Shown: positions 11,087 to 23,256, numbered from the stretch's first letter. The stretch: 64,000 nt of DNA from Datura wrightii (GCA_035772735.1 JASDFA010000018.1:144589501-144653500), one strand, 5' to 3'. Made by a program: numbers and translations. The notes: generated by a model not told the origin, from the sequence alone.

Positions 11087-12377
11087 AAAATTTTTTTCTT
11101 TTATCTTGTAAAGTATAAATAGATTTTTCTTTTGCTTTTTCTTGATTTATTACAAAATTTTTCATTTTAGTTAGTATTTTTTATTGTTAGTTAGGTGAAA
11201 CCTATTATTCTAACCAATTTTGTTTAGTGAGATGATTTTCAGGTCAAACGGAGAAAAATGTGCACGGAATCGTGAAGGAAAAGGCGAGGTATGAAAAATT
11301 AATAAAATATAGAAGATAGTGAGCTGGGGCGATAGCTCCGTGTCACGGAGGAGGACCTCCGCGTTACCCTCCGTGACACATTGAGGTATAACCCGAAAAT
11401 TTTAAAATTTCCAGAAAGCTATCGCGATGGCTCCGTGTCACGAAGGTAGTGCACCGCGATGCACTCCGTGACACGTTGCCGTGTAAAATGTGACAGGTCA
11501 CACCGGGTTGCCGGGTGAACCGCGTGTTTTTCTACTTTTTAAACCCCGAATTCTCCCCTTTTCCCCTCATTTTCATTTTCCTCTGCGACCAAACGTCCCA
11601 AAACCCCTCTCCCATCAACGTGCCACGGCTTAAGGCAACAAATTACCAAGTTTTCTTCGCTTATTCAACGTTAAGGTATGTTTTCCGATTCTCTCTCAAG
11701 TTTTTGTCGATTTTATTCGAAATTAAGCATGGGAGGTGAGATAAATCGCCCTAAGTCGAAATTAAGCATGAATTCGAGTTATTTGTTGATTGATAAATGT
11801 TCGGATTATTGTTTTGATTGTTTGAACTTTTTGAGTGCATAAATTATTCAAATTTGATGGAAGAAATCAAATCTAGGGCTCGTTGTTGAATGTGAAGTGG
11901 GTAATGTGTTGAAATCATGAATTGTATGCTGGGTTGTACGTGTTGAATGGGTTGAATCGTTGTACAAATTTTTTGAATGTTAATAGACGACGAATTCTCG
12001 GGTTTGGGAAAATGTTGAAATTTGTTCAAATTTGGTTGGTTGTATAGGTTCATGTGTATAGAATTTTTGTTGTTGTTTTTGTTTTGTTGTTTTTCTTTGC
12101 TAAGTGCGATGGTCAAAATGCTAGCGATGGTAGTGATTGGGATTAGCTGTACGAAGTCTGAGTAGTACGCAGAAGTTATACCGTCGAATTTTCATTTGAA
12201 CGCACTAAGCATGATTGTATAGTTGGTTGTTTGGTGTAAATAAAATTATTCTTACCGTAGTATCGTAACTGTAGCTAAGGACTAAGTGTGGGATAAATTT
12301 AGCGTAACCTGACCTTAGCCGAAGTTAATATCTATTTAGCTTAACATTGAGCTTGTTTACTTGTGTTGACAGGTAAA
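11087..12377 (+). other. element A internal spacer with GTGTCACGG palindromes
   Basis: No protein-coding signal. At 11340-11379 a perfect 12-bp inverted repeat (GTGTCACGGAGG ... CCTCCGTGACAC) encloses 16 bases. A second, imperfect one lies at 11435-11474. The same motif family occurs in the element A 3' LTR (15933-15972) and in the element D LTRs. The rest is T-rich. Confidence 0.75.
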
Positions 12378-13598
12378 ATGGCAAGCAGGCAAGATAAAGG
12401 GAAGGGTGTATCAACTTCAGGCACCGGAAGAAAGCGACTCAGACTGGGCACAGCAGTCCCAGCTGCACCAGCAGTTCCACGCGGCCAGCGCCGCCAATAC
12501 GGAACGAGATGGGTGACCGACGAGGGGAAAAAGTGGTATGCCAAGCACAAAGAGAACAAATATTTCCCCGAGGAGCATATAGCACGGGAGACATTAGCAC
12601 AGGAGTTCCCCAGAATGGTTCATCGGATCGAGGCAGCTGGGCTCGGTTTCATATTTCAGGAGCCCAAAGAATGCAACCTGCACCGGGTCCGGGAGGTCTA
12701 TGCAAATTGGAACCCGTCAATAAGAAGTCACACCATCAAAATCAGAGGGCAGATAGTCACTCTGGAGCCCCACCAACTCAATGCCATCATAGGAGCGCGG
12801 GACACAGACGCCCATGTTCTCCGCCAGCTGAACATTACCCCACCGTATGCCGACATCAGACGCACACTATGTGGGGCCCGATCTACAGCTAGATGGAGCA
12901 GGCACAAGGAAAGGGGCTACCACCAGACTCTTCCATATTCTCAGATGAACAGGGAAGCCCGAATCTGGCTGAAGATAGTCTGCTCGTGCCTAATCCCGGG
13001 GGTACACATGACTGATGTGACCCGGGACCGTGTTTGCCTGGTGTACGCCCTGATGAAAGGGCAGGAGATTAATGTCGGGGCGGTCATCATATCCGCCATG
13101 AAGAGAGCCCGATTGCACTAAGGCCACAGGTATGGTTTCGGTGGACTACTCACCACCTTTCTCCGGGGCCTCGATGTTGAGGAGGAGGCCCTCGATTATA
13201 TCCCGCAGTTGGAGCGGCAGGCCTTGGATGTGACTAAAACTAAGGCTCCCGACACCACCCACGGGCCAGTGCTGACACTTGGCAAGCGACATGCTCGTGA
13301 TGACCAGTACATGGTGCGGATGTATGGGATGCAAATGCTCCAGCTCAGTATAGGTGGGAGACCAGCCACGGAGGAGGAGCTATGGCAGCTCGAGCTAGAT
13401 TACCCATTTGGCGAAAACGCCAGGGCTCTATGCCGAGTGGGGATAGCCTTTGTAGAGCCCACTGATGATGACGTCCCCATGGATGAGGAGACACGTCGGG
13501 AGGACTCCAATGTGAAGTCCGATGACGACGACGGAGGCGACTCAGACATGGGAGACGAGGCAGCAACACCTGATGAAGAAGTGGAATACTTTGACTGA
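12378..13598 (+). pseudogene. element A accessory ORF: putative plant transposon protein domain
   Basis: The ATG at 12378 opens a 406-codon frame with one in-frame stop (TAA at 13119-13121). The N terminus is basic (KGKGVSTSGTGRKRLR), which would suit a nuclear signal. Residues about 55-245 resemble the 'putative plant transposon protein' domain found in many plant LTR elements: a VREVYANWNPS segment, a LEPHQLNAIIGA segment, and TDVTRDRVCLVYALMKG-x-INVG near the domain end. The C terminus is very acidic (DDDDGGDSDMGDE). Its function is unknown. It sits between the spacer and the internal polypurine tract, where Athila elements often carry an extra ORF. Confidence 0.75.
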
Positions 13599-13641
13599 TC
13601 AGGGAGTTCCACCACCCGCTTTTGTGCTATTTAATTTTTGT

Positions 13642-13680
13642 GAACACTGGGGACAGTGTTCGGTTTAAGTGTGGGGTGGG
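13642..13680 (+). promoter_or_regulatory. element A internal hairpin plus polypurine-like tract
   Basis: GAACACTG-GGGA-CAGTGTTC (13642-13661) is a perfect 8-bp stem with a 4-base loop, followed at once by TTTAAGTGTGGGGTGGG (13664-13680). The same tract abuts the 3' LTR at 15480-15496, also behind a hairpin, so the element carries two such modules. Confidence 0.75.
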
Positions 13681-15458
13681 AGTAGTTAGGTGCTAGGCTG
13701 GGCTGGTTTGTTTGTATGTTCTCCTCTGCCATTTTGTATGTTATGTTTCCCTGTGTTTGTGAATGTTCAATCTGTTCTGTATTTGTAAGTATTTGTGGAA
13801 TTGATGTGTGTTGTGGAATGTTGCCAGCTGATTCTGTAAAAAATTTTGTAAATATTTTTGCTTATCGAAATGATCGATATTTTTCAAAAAATTTTTGAAA
13901 ATATTTTGTTCATATTTAAAATATTTTGTAAATAATTTTTCTATCGAAATGATCGATGTTTTGCAAAAATTTTTAACTTTTTAATTTTGGGTTTCTCGGC
14001 GTTTGTTTTCGGTTCTTTTACCGACAAGGGTCTCATTGAACCGACGTCGTAGTTAGTGACCGTTCTCTATGATGGATGGATGACGACCGTCTTAAGGGAA
14101 ATGTAGTCGGTAGGAGTAGTTTATTTTAATTTATTTTTCATTTTTCTTTTGTGGGTTGCATCCCAAAACCTGTAGTTACTTTATGGTTGCAGAATTCTGG
14201 TTGCGTGTTGTACATGATATTTAAAATGCAAAGGTGATTCATATGAAAGCATGCAACTTTGTAAATATATTGAGATACCTAGGCCATAGAGTTTGATTCA
14301 ATGTGATTGACGCTTAATGTTTCAATTCCTTTAATTAGCTGATTGAAGAGTCTGTGAATACATCTTGAATCGAGCATGTGCATAAAGTGTGAAGTGAGGT
14401 ATTGTTATTCCATGCTATTGTGAAGTGTCTAGAACTTGCCTGGTGTGTGTACAAAATGAAATGAAGGAGGTGTATTGTAGGAAAGGATGTAGGCATTTCT
14501 TTGTTTTAACCGAGAGTTTCTATGTTTTCTTGTTATACTCCCCCTGTCTGTGATTGTATACCCTAGTCAGCCCGTTGAGCCGTTAGCCTATTATTTCTTT
14601 CTTTTGTCCAAAAAGCTTAAACTGAGCTTAGTTCCTTCTTTTCATTAGCCGTAAAGTCTATACAAAACTCTTAAGCGCTTAAAAAGAGAAAATAATTTCC
14701 CAAAGTGTCAAAGAGTGAGAATGGTGAAAAGAAAAAGAAAAGCAGAGTGAGGGAAGAAAAGAAAAGGTTGAAAGTGCACTGGTTATAAATAAACGATAAT
14801 GAAGGTGCATGAATAACCTTTGTTATTGTGTCAAGTGTGCTGAATGAAATGGGCCATACTAAAGTAACTCATCAAGAATGGGATGATGAAAAAAGAAAAG
14901 AGAGAAACAATGTCCATGAGTTGATGGGAATGTGTTGCAAAGGCGCTTAAGGATGCTAGTGGTTATTATTGGCTAATTCAATATATACTAGTTCCATAGC
15001 TTCCATTACAACCCATTAAAGTCCTACGTGATCTTACATTGCATTTCTTTATATTAGTGGAGTAATACACTAAGGGCAAGCTTATGGGTCATGACATGAT
15101 GCATGTGAATTCTTTTGGGAGAGAGAGTGAAATTGTTTTTACATGCCCCTACTTGAATGTTTGTGTGTCACATGAGCAAAAAAGGGGAAGATTCTCTTGA
15201 GTTGTGAGGGCACATGCTTGATGAAAGATTGATTTTCGTGTTGGATATCTTGATTAACTGATTTGCATGAGTTTGCCGATATCGAGAGTCGATTCTTAAA
15301 GTCTAGGAAGTCTTAATGTATTGAAGGTCATTGCATTGTTAAGACCATGCATGTTTTCTTGATGATTTGCAATATTGAATGATCGGTATGACCGTAGCTT
15401 AAATTGTCGCACCATAGTAGCGAAGGTTGGGATGTAAATTGCATGAATTGTATGTTTG
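13681..15458 (+). other. element A non-coding 3' cassette
   Basis: No open frame of note. It contains a purine-rich stretch (about 14681-14770) and a block around 15060-15130 (AAGGGCAAGCTTATGGGTCA and a following GCATGTGAATTCTTTTGGGA) that recurs on the minus strand of element D (about 29945-30000) and, more weakly, of element B (about 18820-18890). It is the region between the two hairpin-polypurine modules. Confidence 0.75.
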
Positions 15459-15496
15459 TTGTTCGAGGACGAACAAGGATTTAAGTGTGGGGTAAG
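15459..15496 (+). promoter_or_regulatory. element A terminal hairpin and polypurine tract
   Basis: TTGTTCG-AGGA-CGAACAA (15459-15476) is a perfect 7-bp stem. TTTAAGTGTGGGGTAAG (15480-15496) abuts the 3' LTR and is the plus-strand primer. Confidence 0.88.
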
Positions 15497-16920
15497 TGAT
15501 CTTGGGCAGATTTATATGCCCAAGTGATACTCAAAAGTACCATTTTCGCCTTGTTTATCTAGCAATGCGTATGCATTTTCATGTAATTGGTAATAAAATG
15601 TGAATTTATACTAACCAACATGATTAGCATTGTTTTGTAGGTAAAATGTGATTTCGAGGAGCTAAAATGCATGTTGGATGATATCGGAGTTGGACTTGGA
15701 ATCGAGCAAGGAAAAAGGCATTGGACTGCACAAATTAAAGGTACTCCGCAATGGAGCCGTATCACGCTACCATCGCTGAGGCATTCTGCCTGGAGAGTGA
15801 AAATTCATCAATTTCCCGTGGAGGTTCGCGACTGCTCCGTGGCACGATGGCTAGCCTCCACGTTGCACGTCGTGCCACGTTGGTGTTTGATTTCCCGGAC
15901 CCCCAGTTCCAGTGAGGGTCCGCGTTCACGATGTGTCACGGAGGCAGTGCTCCGCGATGCACTCCGTGACACGTTGCTCATTATTCCGGGAAATATTCCC
16001 ACTAGTATAAATAGAACACTTAAGTGTATTTTTCATAATTCAGACTTGGTGGAGCAAGGACGTGTGTTACAGGCAGTTGAGGAACGAAAAGTTCAAAGTT
16101 TTTTCTCTCTTTCTTTCTTCTATAATTCAATTGTTTGTATGATTAACACTTGTTTTAGGATGATTAATCCACAATTGAGTGGCTAATTCCCTTCCTTGCT
16201 GAGGTTATGAACACTTGTGATGAATTTTGATTATTGATTATATGGTTTTTCATCTTTTTCTTCCATGTTGTCCAATTAATTCTTGTTCTTACTGCATTGG
16301 TGTGTGGCCTACATTAATGTACATCTAAAAAGTCCGATTTCACTCGAGAGAGCACGAAATTGGAAAGTTGTGAATTAATAGGATATTGTTCTTTACTTGA
16401 TTTGGGAAAATTGAGTTTTGATGTGCTTTCCTGATAGAAATATACTTGAAAGCCGTATTAGTCAATTTAGGAACCGGAATTGTATGGCTAGAACATGAAT
16501 TGCATTTGATCACAGAAATGTAGACGGATGGTTCATGATTCTTAAGTGAGATTAAATACGAGAGTTTTAATCTCTTGGCAATTGTTCTTGGCTAGCAACA
16601 GGAAGAAAAGATTAACCAATCTATGAGGATAATCAGTTTCATTACATGTTCTTTAACCTCGACATGCTTTTATCCATAGTCCAAATTCAAAGTAGATAAT
16701 CGTTTGTAGTTTAGTATAAAATTTATAAAACGAATTATTCAATTTTTGGTTAGTTAGTTGTCAGCATATTTAGAAGTAAAAATATAGTATACTTGAACAA
16801 ATTGCACTTATCCCAAGTCTCTGTGGGATCGATACTTGGCTTACTAAAGCCACTTACTACTTGTTCGACCACGTGCACTTGCGTGTCGGTTTTATAATAC
16901 CCTAACAAACGCACCGAACA
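15497..16920 (+). repeat. element A 3' LTR
   Basis: 1,424 bp, TGATCTTGGGC to CACCGAACA, followed by the GTTGG duplication. A TATA box (TATAAATA, 16006-16013) lies about 30 bases after the second GTGTCACGG palindrome (15933-15972). The same length (1,424 bp) is found for both LTRs of element D, which is related but clearly diverged. Confidence 0.92.
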
Positions 16921-16925
16921 GTTGG

Positions 16926-18455
16926 GGTTGATCCCACAGGGAATATGAAAGATCTAAATTACAGCCAGTAGATGAACTTGTATGGTAATTACTTCACAAT
17001 GGGGGAATTCTAATAAAAATCAATAACAGAAATAAACAGCAGTCAAGATTATATTTGCGAATGAAAAATTAAAGGATAACTAGGGTTTGTGTTCCCCATG
17101 GGTTCATAACAGCTTCGGGTATACACTCATTATCTTTACCAATACTTACTCATAGAACTGATAACTTAGGTTCATTCAAATGATCGACCAATCCCTATTG
17201 AATGACTATCCTCAATTACTCGACCAAGTCTCATGGGTTTTGCAAATTAACCGTTATCACTAAGTTTTAGATATAACTATCATGCAACAACCTCTCAAGT
17301 TAATACAATGATCATCAAGATCAAGGCTCTGTTGTATTTCTCTTTTCCTAATCTCTACCTCTTCGACCAAAGAAAGTAAAGAATTCAGGCACTTCCTAAC
17401 GTTGCACAACGCTAAGAATCATTAAAGATGAAGAGACTACAATATAAGTAATTAGTATTGGTTTTAGACTCACTTTGTGCAACCCTAGCTTATTAATTCA
17501 CCATGTTTCCCACAACCCTAGCTATGGAGGTTTTAGCCTCTCATAGTTGCAAGCTTGTGAGTTGTATTTATGTTTGAACACATAAATAAATACTTACAAA
17601 GATGATTGAGAAAAAAACAATTCCTTCAATTAATCCATGAAATCTTGAAGACAAGTAGCAAGAACAATATGAATTCAAGAAAAGGTTGATCACAAGGTTG
17701 AACCAACTCAATTCTCTCTTTCAATGATGTCAAATTGCTTACTACAATGTTTTCCTCCTAAAATTACGTCTATTCGTGGTCATCTATGAAAAATAAAACA
17801 GAAAAAGTACTTATAGAGACACAAAAATCCTTTTCCTAAACTAACAGGACTGCTTTCCATATCTGTAGCCGACCTCATCACGGGTCCACCTACGACTCAT
17901 AGGGGCTTCTCACGGACCGTGGCATCTACTCGTGGCTTGAAGTGTTGGCTGAATTTTGACTAAGTATTGGGCCAAGGTACGACTCGTACATTGCACCCGT
18001 GGCTTGATCCTGATACTTTGAAATTTGTCTGAACTTCAACACAACCAGTATGGTACAACTTGTACCTTCATCTCACGGATCGTAGGGTATTGTCGTACTG
18101 AGAATCAGTCTCCTATGCAATTCTTCTAGATTTCATCACGACTCGCTTACCATGACTCGTACCATCTTGGTACGATCCGTGACAAGTCTCATGGGATCAG
18201 TCTTCCAGGTTAAACTTTCAGCTTCTTATCAAGGCCCTTAGTACGACTCGTAGGTCCATCCTACGAATCGTACTGTGGACTGCACTTGTTTCCCTTTTTT
18301 TGCACACTTTTAGCTTCTTTTTGCATTTTATTATTCCAACATCCATTTATCCTGAAATCAAAGGAAAAGTGCCTCATATCCACATAAATACACCTAAGTC
18401 CATTCTATTTTCTTAGTTTTGAGCATCAATAGTGCTGCAAATCTCCATCACATCA
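16926..18455 (-). repeat. element B 3' LTR, main part
   Basis: Resumes after the GTTGG duplicate of element A with GGTTGATCCCACAGGGAATA, collinear with 21539 onward of the 5' LTR. Carries many ACGACTCGT-type motifs at 17880-18290. It ends CATCACATCA at 18455 next to the polypurine tract. Confidence 0.92.
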
Positions 18456-18494
18456 ACACCCTCAACTTAAGATTTTTGCATGTCCTTAGGCAAA
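18456..18494 (-). promoter_or_regulatory. element B terminal polypurine tract and hairpin remnant
   Basis: On the minus strand, CTTAAGTTGAGGGTGT abuts the 3' LTR. Just upstream, TTTGC ... GCAAA (18475-18494) encloses a TCCT-containing loop, the decayed equivalent of the AGGA-loop hairpins in A and D. Confidence 0.75.
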
Positions 18495-20173
18495 GAAAAA
18501 GAAACACTAAACATGATGCTTAAGTAAAAAATAAACTTAATATACTACAGCCAAAACTAAAACAAATATGTGCACTCTATATACAACTCTATTGACCCTT
18601 CCTCCTGAAATATCATTAGCTAATGTATTGCAAGCAACATCAACACATCATATTCAGGGATAAAGACATGTCATCTAGCTATCAACAAGCAATCAAGTCA
18701 TCACCTATGTGTTTAACACAGACCAATGGTAAAAGCAAACATAATCCATGTATCCTCACAAAAAATGATGTCCCCACTCTAGTGTGAAGTATCAAATGAA
18801 ACATGGGACTATGCTAATGAAACACTCACTCTCTCAAAGAACTGCAAGTATTATGCCTCAGATACCACAGGCTTGCCCTTATTTTCTCTGCTTTGGTTTT
18901 TTAGATGGTCAAATTAAGATCACTATAGGACTTGATATGGCTTATAATGTAGGCTTAAGGCTTGACATGATTAAGATGGAAGATTTTATGAGTGACTATC
19001 CCTTCCTTGGCACTACATCCATTGGCTACACCTTTCTCCTATTTCATCCTTCATTCGTTGTGTCTTATTTTCTTCTCTTTTTCCCATTTTAAGAAAATTT
19101 GCATGAGTGAGGTGATTTTTCACATTTTTCAAACATTTCAAGCTATTTTGAATTTTTTTTCTCAATATTCTCAAATTTTCAGCTTTTTACTTTTTCACCT
19201 CACCACACCTTTTTTCACCATTTTTTTCTTTTCTCTTTCTTTTCTTTCCTTTTCTCCCGCTCCCACCATTTATGCACCCCTACTCTTGCCACCCTCAACT
19301 TAAGCATTTTGCTTATGTTGAGGTTCACAATATCCAAGGAAGGACTAGGGCCAAACAGGTTCATTATAAATAAATGGGTACGGTTAACAGGTAAATCAAG
19401 GAAATATGGTCTATTAAGGCTCAAACATGGGATCAAAGGATTCATGACACTTTGGTAGGGCAATATAGGCTAAAAGTGAGCTTAAAAAAATGTCCTATGA
19501 TCATCTCCTAACCAACAATCCTTAACCTATGCAGGACCAACCAGACAAGTTCTAGATCATCAACAACATACCGCAATAAATACTAAGACCTCACTCACAC
19601 ATGGTACATGAACTATTTTTACATTACCTGTCTGTTTCATACATGGCTTAAAAAAACTAGCATTAATAATAACTAAATGATATAAAATGATCCACAGAAA
19701 TCATGCATTGTTGTCACAAATACAAAGCAAAATTTTTTAAATAGGGTTAATTTTTTTTCAAAAACAACAAAACTAGTGCATATCCATTGACTGAGTATTC
19801 CTAAGCTACTTTCCAATCAAATAAAAATCACAACTAAAAAAAATCCTAACACATGCCGTTTCTACTAGATAGCATGCCTGAGGGAAAAGAAATGCGGAAA
19901 GAAAAATCCTCAGACGAACAAAAATATCCCAAAAATATAAGTACACCCCCTCCTTTTTCAAAAATGTGCTTCATCCCCAAAGAACAAAATATAAGCATGT
20001 AGGGAGAAGGACATACCTGTTGCTACTCAGACTTCACCTTTGTCATCTTGCGAAGGTGGTACCTTCGCGGTAGTAGTGGTGCTAGCGGTGGCCGGCACAC
20101 TCAATGGTTTAAAAGATGGGGGTAGTGGTCCTCCCCTCAGTAAATGTAGGCTCTTGAATGGCCTCTGTAGTAA
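18495..20173 (-). other. element B non-coding 3' cassette with internal polypurine module
   Basis: Contains a second ACCCTCAACTTAAGC (19291-19305) inside a near-perfect inverted repeat (about 19293-19323, 12 of 13 pairs), and a purine-rich stretch on the minus strand (about 19190-19265). Frames at 18784-19303 on the plus strand look fortuitous: low complexity and antisense to the element. Confidence 0.7.
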
Positions 20174-21333
20174 CTAGTGCTGAATGTGGCTCACCGAAGG
20201 GTCATGGCCACTAGCAAGATCGGGCTGAGCTGTGATGGAGCTTCCCGCTCCTCTAACTCCCTCATGCAGCTCAGTCATGTGCTCCATATGAGCCCGTATA
20301 CTCTCTGCTCTAGCTCGCTTGCGCTCTTTCTTCTCCTTCTTTCTCTTTTTTCTCAAACTGTCCTCACCAGCATCTTCAGCAGCTCTCTTCTTGCCTTTAT
20401 TACCGGTTGCAGTTGGCCCCCAGTATGTTGCTAAATCAATATCCTCCTCAAGCTCTGTGTTTAGGTCTAGAAGAGTGGGGGCTGCTATAATAGTTTTTTC
20501 CTGTAAAGACAACTCAACCACTTAGCACGGAGACTGCTAGTGTCTGACTGCTCCGCCATCCTCATGTTAAATCTTCTCTCAAAACTATTCAGGTGGGCAT
20601 GAAGTGCCTGAGCTGCTACATCTATCTCGGATTTGACCCATGGCTTTACATTCTCCTCCATTGCCAGAATTTTGCCCTCGGCCATGGTCAATCTATTTTC
20701 CAGCTTCTGTAGGAAGTCCTGCGGTACCAAGATTTACCCTACTGGAGTCTGAGTTTGTACACTAGGCAGCGTTGTTGCTGAGTTGCTGGGAGCTGACTCT
20801 AAATGATCGGCATCTGTAGCCGTTGTCTCACTTTTCTCCTGAGTACTTCGTACATTCACCTGTACGTCCCCTGCTGGCTGAGCTATAGGCATCCTGGATC
20901 TTCTTACCGGGTTCATCTCATCTCGGATAAGGCCTATGTCTGCAATACTTTGGCCTCCAATCAATCTCCGATCACCTTGCTGAACTCTCGCCTCCCTACA
21001 CAAACTGTATGCAAGGCTTGGGAATGGGATAGTAGTGCTTACTTCCACTGCCCGGTCTCGTATCTCTATAGTTATGATCCTCAAGATGTTAAGAGGGTTT
21101 AAAGGCATGAGGCATGCCGCCAACACCACTCTATCAGCACTCAGTGTGTTATCATTGACTATGGGTGCTAATCGATGTCTCACCATTGTCTAGCAGGCCT
21201 TTGCTATGAAGTTCAGTGAATTCTTTGTCACCTACTTGCCACCTGTAACCCACTCCGCCTCATCCTTGTTCTCAAAGATCAACTCTGCTTGCCATTGCAA
21301 CTATCTCTATCGCTCACCCCTACTCAGACTCCT
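20174..21333 (-). pseudogene. element B accessory ORF: putative plant transposon protein domain
   Basis: Runs leftward on the minus strand. A first piece (to about 20734) carries a domain related to the element A accessory ORF (MVRHRLAPIVNDNTLSADRV, then an EIRDRAV segment and an LCREARV segment). A stop near 20731 follows, then a helical segment (QKLENRLTMAEGKILAMEEN) and, in a shifted frame, a basic tail (KKRKKEKKERKRAR). The N-terminal part upstream of 21186 is broken by stops. Function unknown. It is the only coding trace in element B. Confidence 0.65.
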
Positions 21334-21448
21334 GATCTGCTTCATTGCTTCCACCCTATAATCATACTTTGGTGTTATCCTTGTTGGTCTAAACTGAGGT
21401 CAATACAACATCCGTGCAATAGTCTGGTCGGATACATCCACTACTCAC

Positions 21449-21462
21449 AATGGCGTCGCTTT
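21449..21462 (-). other. element B primer-binding site, decayed
   Basis: CAATGGCGTCGC on the plus strand, next to the LTR end, matches CAACGGCGCC in eight of ten positions. This is the minus-strand form of the TGGCGCCGTTG site of A and D, decayed by two transitions. Confidence 0.6.
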
Positions 21463-21463
21463 T

Positions 21464-23071
21464 TAATAACGCTCAAACAACACTTCCAACTGATGTATGA
21501 AGCGAACATCGTCAATAAAGAACCCAACTTAGATGTTGGGGTCAATCCCACAGGGAATATGGAAGATCTAGATTACAACCAGTAGATGAACTTGTATGGT
21601 AATTACTTCACAATGGGGGAATTCTAATAAAAATCAATAATAGAAATAAACAACAGTCAAGATTATATTTGTGAATCAATAATTAAAGGATAACTAGGAT
21701 TTGTGTTCTCCATGGGTTCATAACAACTTTGGGTATACACTCGTGATCTTTACCAATACTTACAGAACTGATAACCTAGGTTCATTCAAACGAACGACCA
21801 ATCCCTATTGAATGACTACCCTTAATTACTCGACCAAGTCTTATGAGTTTTGTAAACTAACCGTTATCACTAAGTTCCAGATATAACTATCCTATGATCA
21901 CAGCTCAAGTTAATACAATAATCATAAAGATCAAGACTCTGTTGTATTTCTTTTTTCCTAATCACTACCTCTTCGACCAAAGCAAGTAAAGAATTCAGTC
22001 ACTTCCTAATGTTGTGCACTGCTAAGATTCATTAAAGATGAAGAGACTACAATATAAGTAACTAATATTGGTTTTAGACTCACTTTGTGCAACCCTAGAT
22101 TATTAATCCTCCATGGTTCTCACAACCCTAACTATGAAGGTTTTAGCCTCTCATAGTTGCAAGGTTATGAATTGTATTTATGATTGAAGACATAATTCAA
22201 TACTTATAAAGATGATTGAGAAAAAAACAATTCCTTCAATTAATCCACAAAATCTTGAAGACAAGTAGCAAAGAAAAGTATGAATTCAAGAAAAGGTTTA
22301 TCACAAGGTTGAACCAACTCAATTCTCTCTTTCAATAATGTCAAATTGCTTACTATAATGTTTTCCTCCTAAAATTAAGCCTCTCTGAAAAATAAAACAT
22401 AAAAAGTATTTATAGAGACACAAAAATGCTTTTCCTAAACTAAAAGGACTAATTTCCATATCTATACCCGACCTCATCACGGGTCCACCTATGACTCATA
22501 AGGGCTGCTTACAGCTTGTGGCATCTACTCGTGGCTTGAAATGTTGGCTGAATTTTGGCTAAGTACTGGGCCAAGGTACGATCGTAACCAACATCCTACG
22601 ACTCGTACATTGCACCCGTGGCTTGATCCTAATACTTTAAACTTTGTCTGAACTTCACCACGACTGGTATGGTAAGAATCGTGCCTTCATCTGACGAATC
22701 GTAGGGTACTCTCGTACTTAGAATCAACCTCCTATGCAATTCTTCTGGATTTCATCACAACTGGCTTAACGACTCATACCATCTTGGTATGATCCGTGAC
22801 AAGTCTCATGGGATCAGTCTTCCAGGTTAAACTTTCAGCTTCTTATCAAGGCCCTCAGTACGAATAGTAGGTCCATCCTACTGATCATACTGTAGACTAT
22901 ACTTTTTGCCATTTTTTGCACACTTTTCGCTTCCTTTTGCAATTCATTGTTCCAACACCCATTTATACTTAAATCAAAGGAAAAGTTCCTCATATCCACA
23001 TAAATACACCTAAGTCTATGCGATTTTCTTAGTTTTGAGCGTCAATAGTGCTGTAAATCCATAGCACATCA
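21464..23071 (-). repeat. element B 5' LTR
   Basis: 1,608 bp, the same length as the solo LTR at 54293-55900. Ends GCACATCA then the ATAGG duplication. ACGACTCGT-type motifs lie at about 22460-22880. Confidence 0.92.
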
Positions 23072-23256
23072 ATAGGCCACCATGTCAACATGTCTCAACA
23101 TCCGGTACGAGCCAACACAACGGGGACTAAGTTTCCCCTTCTTTCTAAACCTTATCACTCCCTTCATGGTAGACACCTTAAAAAATACGTAATCATCAAC
23201 TTCAAACTCAAGTTCTCTCCTCCTCACATTCGCATAGGACTTTTGGCAACTCTGAG
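23072..23256 (-). pseudogene. element E integrase C-terminal segment
   Basis: Minus-strand frame with RRELEFEVDDYVFFKVS, then KGVIRFRKKGKLSPRCVG, the GPY/F-type module of chromovirus integrases (here CVGSYR in place of the usual GPY). It lies between element B (ending 23071) and element C (starting 23257). The CTGAG at 23252-23256 is the duplication of C. Confidence 0.85.

Larger units (their letters stand above)
7622..16920 (+). mobile_element. element A: non-autonomous Athila-like LTR element (Gag-PR plus accessory ORF)
   Basis: A 9,299-bp element with the perfect target duplication GTTGG (7617-7621 and 16921-16925). The LTRs begin TGATCTTGGGC and end CACCRAACA. The 5' LTR is 875 bp and the 3' LTR 1,424 bp, the difference being a large deletion in the 5' copy. 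Inside are a TGGCGCC-type primer site, a gag-protease frame, a long spacer, an accessory ORF, an internal polypurine tract, a non-coding cassette and the terminal polypurine tract. There is no RT, RNase H or integrase, so it must have depended on a helper. Confidence 0.93.
7546..23071 (-). mobile_element. element B: non-autonomous Athila-like LTR element carrying only the accessory ORF
   Basis: Flanked by a perfect ATAGG duplication (7541-7545 and 23072-23076). The 5' LTR is 21464-23071 (1,608 bp). The 3' LTR is split by element A into 7546-7621 and 16926-18455 (1,606 bp together). The internal 3 kb on the minus strand has a decayed TGGCGCC-type primer site, one 'plant transposon protein' ORF, a purine-rich non-coding cassette and two polypurine tracts. 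No Gag, protease, RT or integrase was found. Confidence 0.9.

Noticed and set aside
18784..19303. Plus-strand frames in element B
   Set aside because: Antisense to the element, Phe/Ser-rich from pyrimidine runs, and not conserved as frames in elements A or D.
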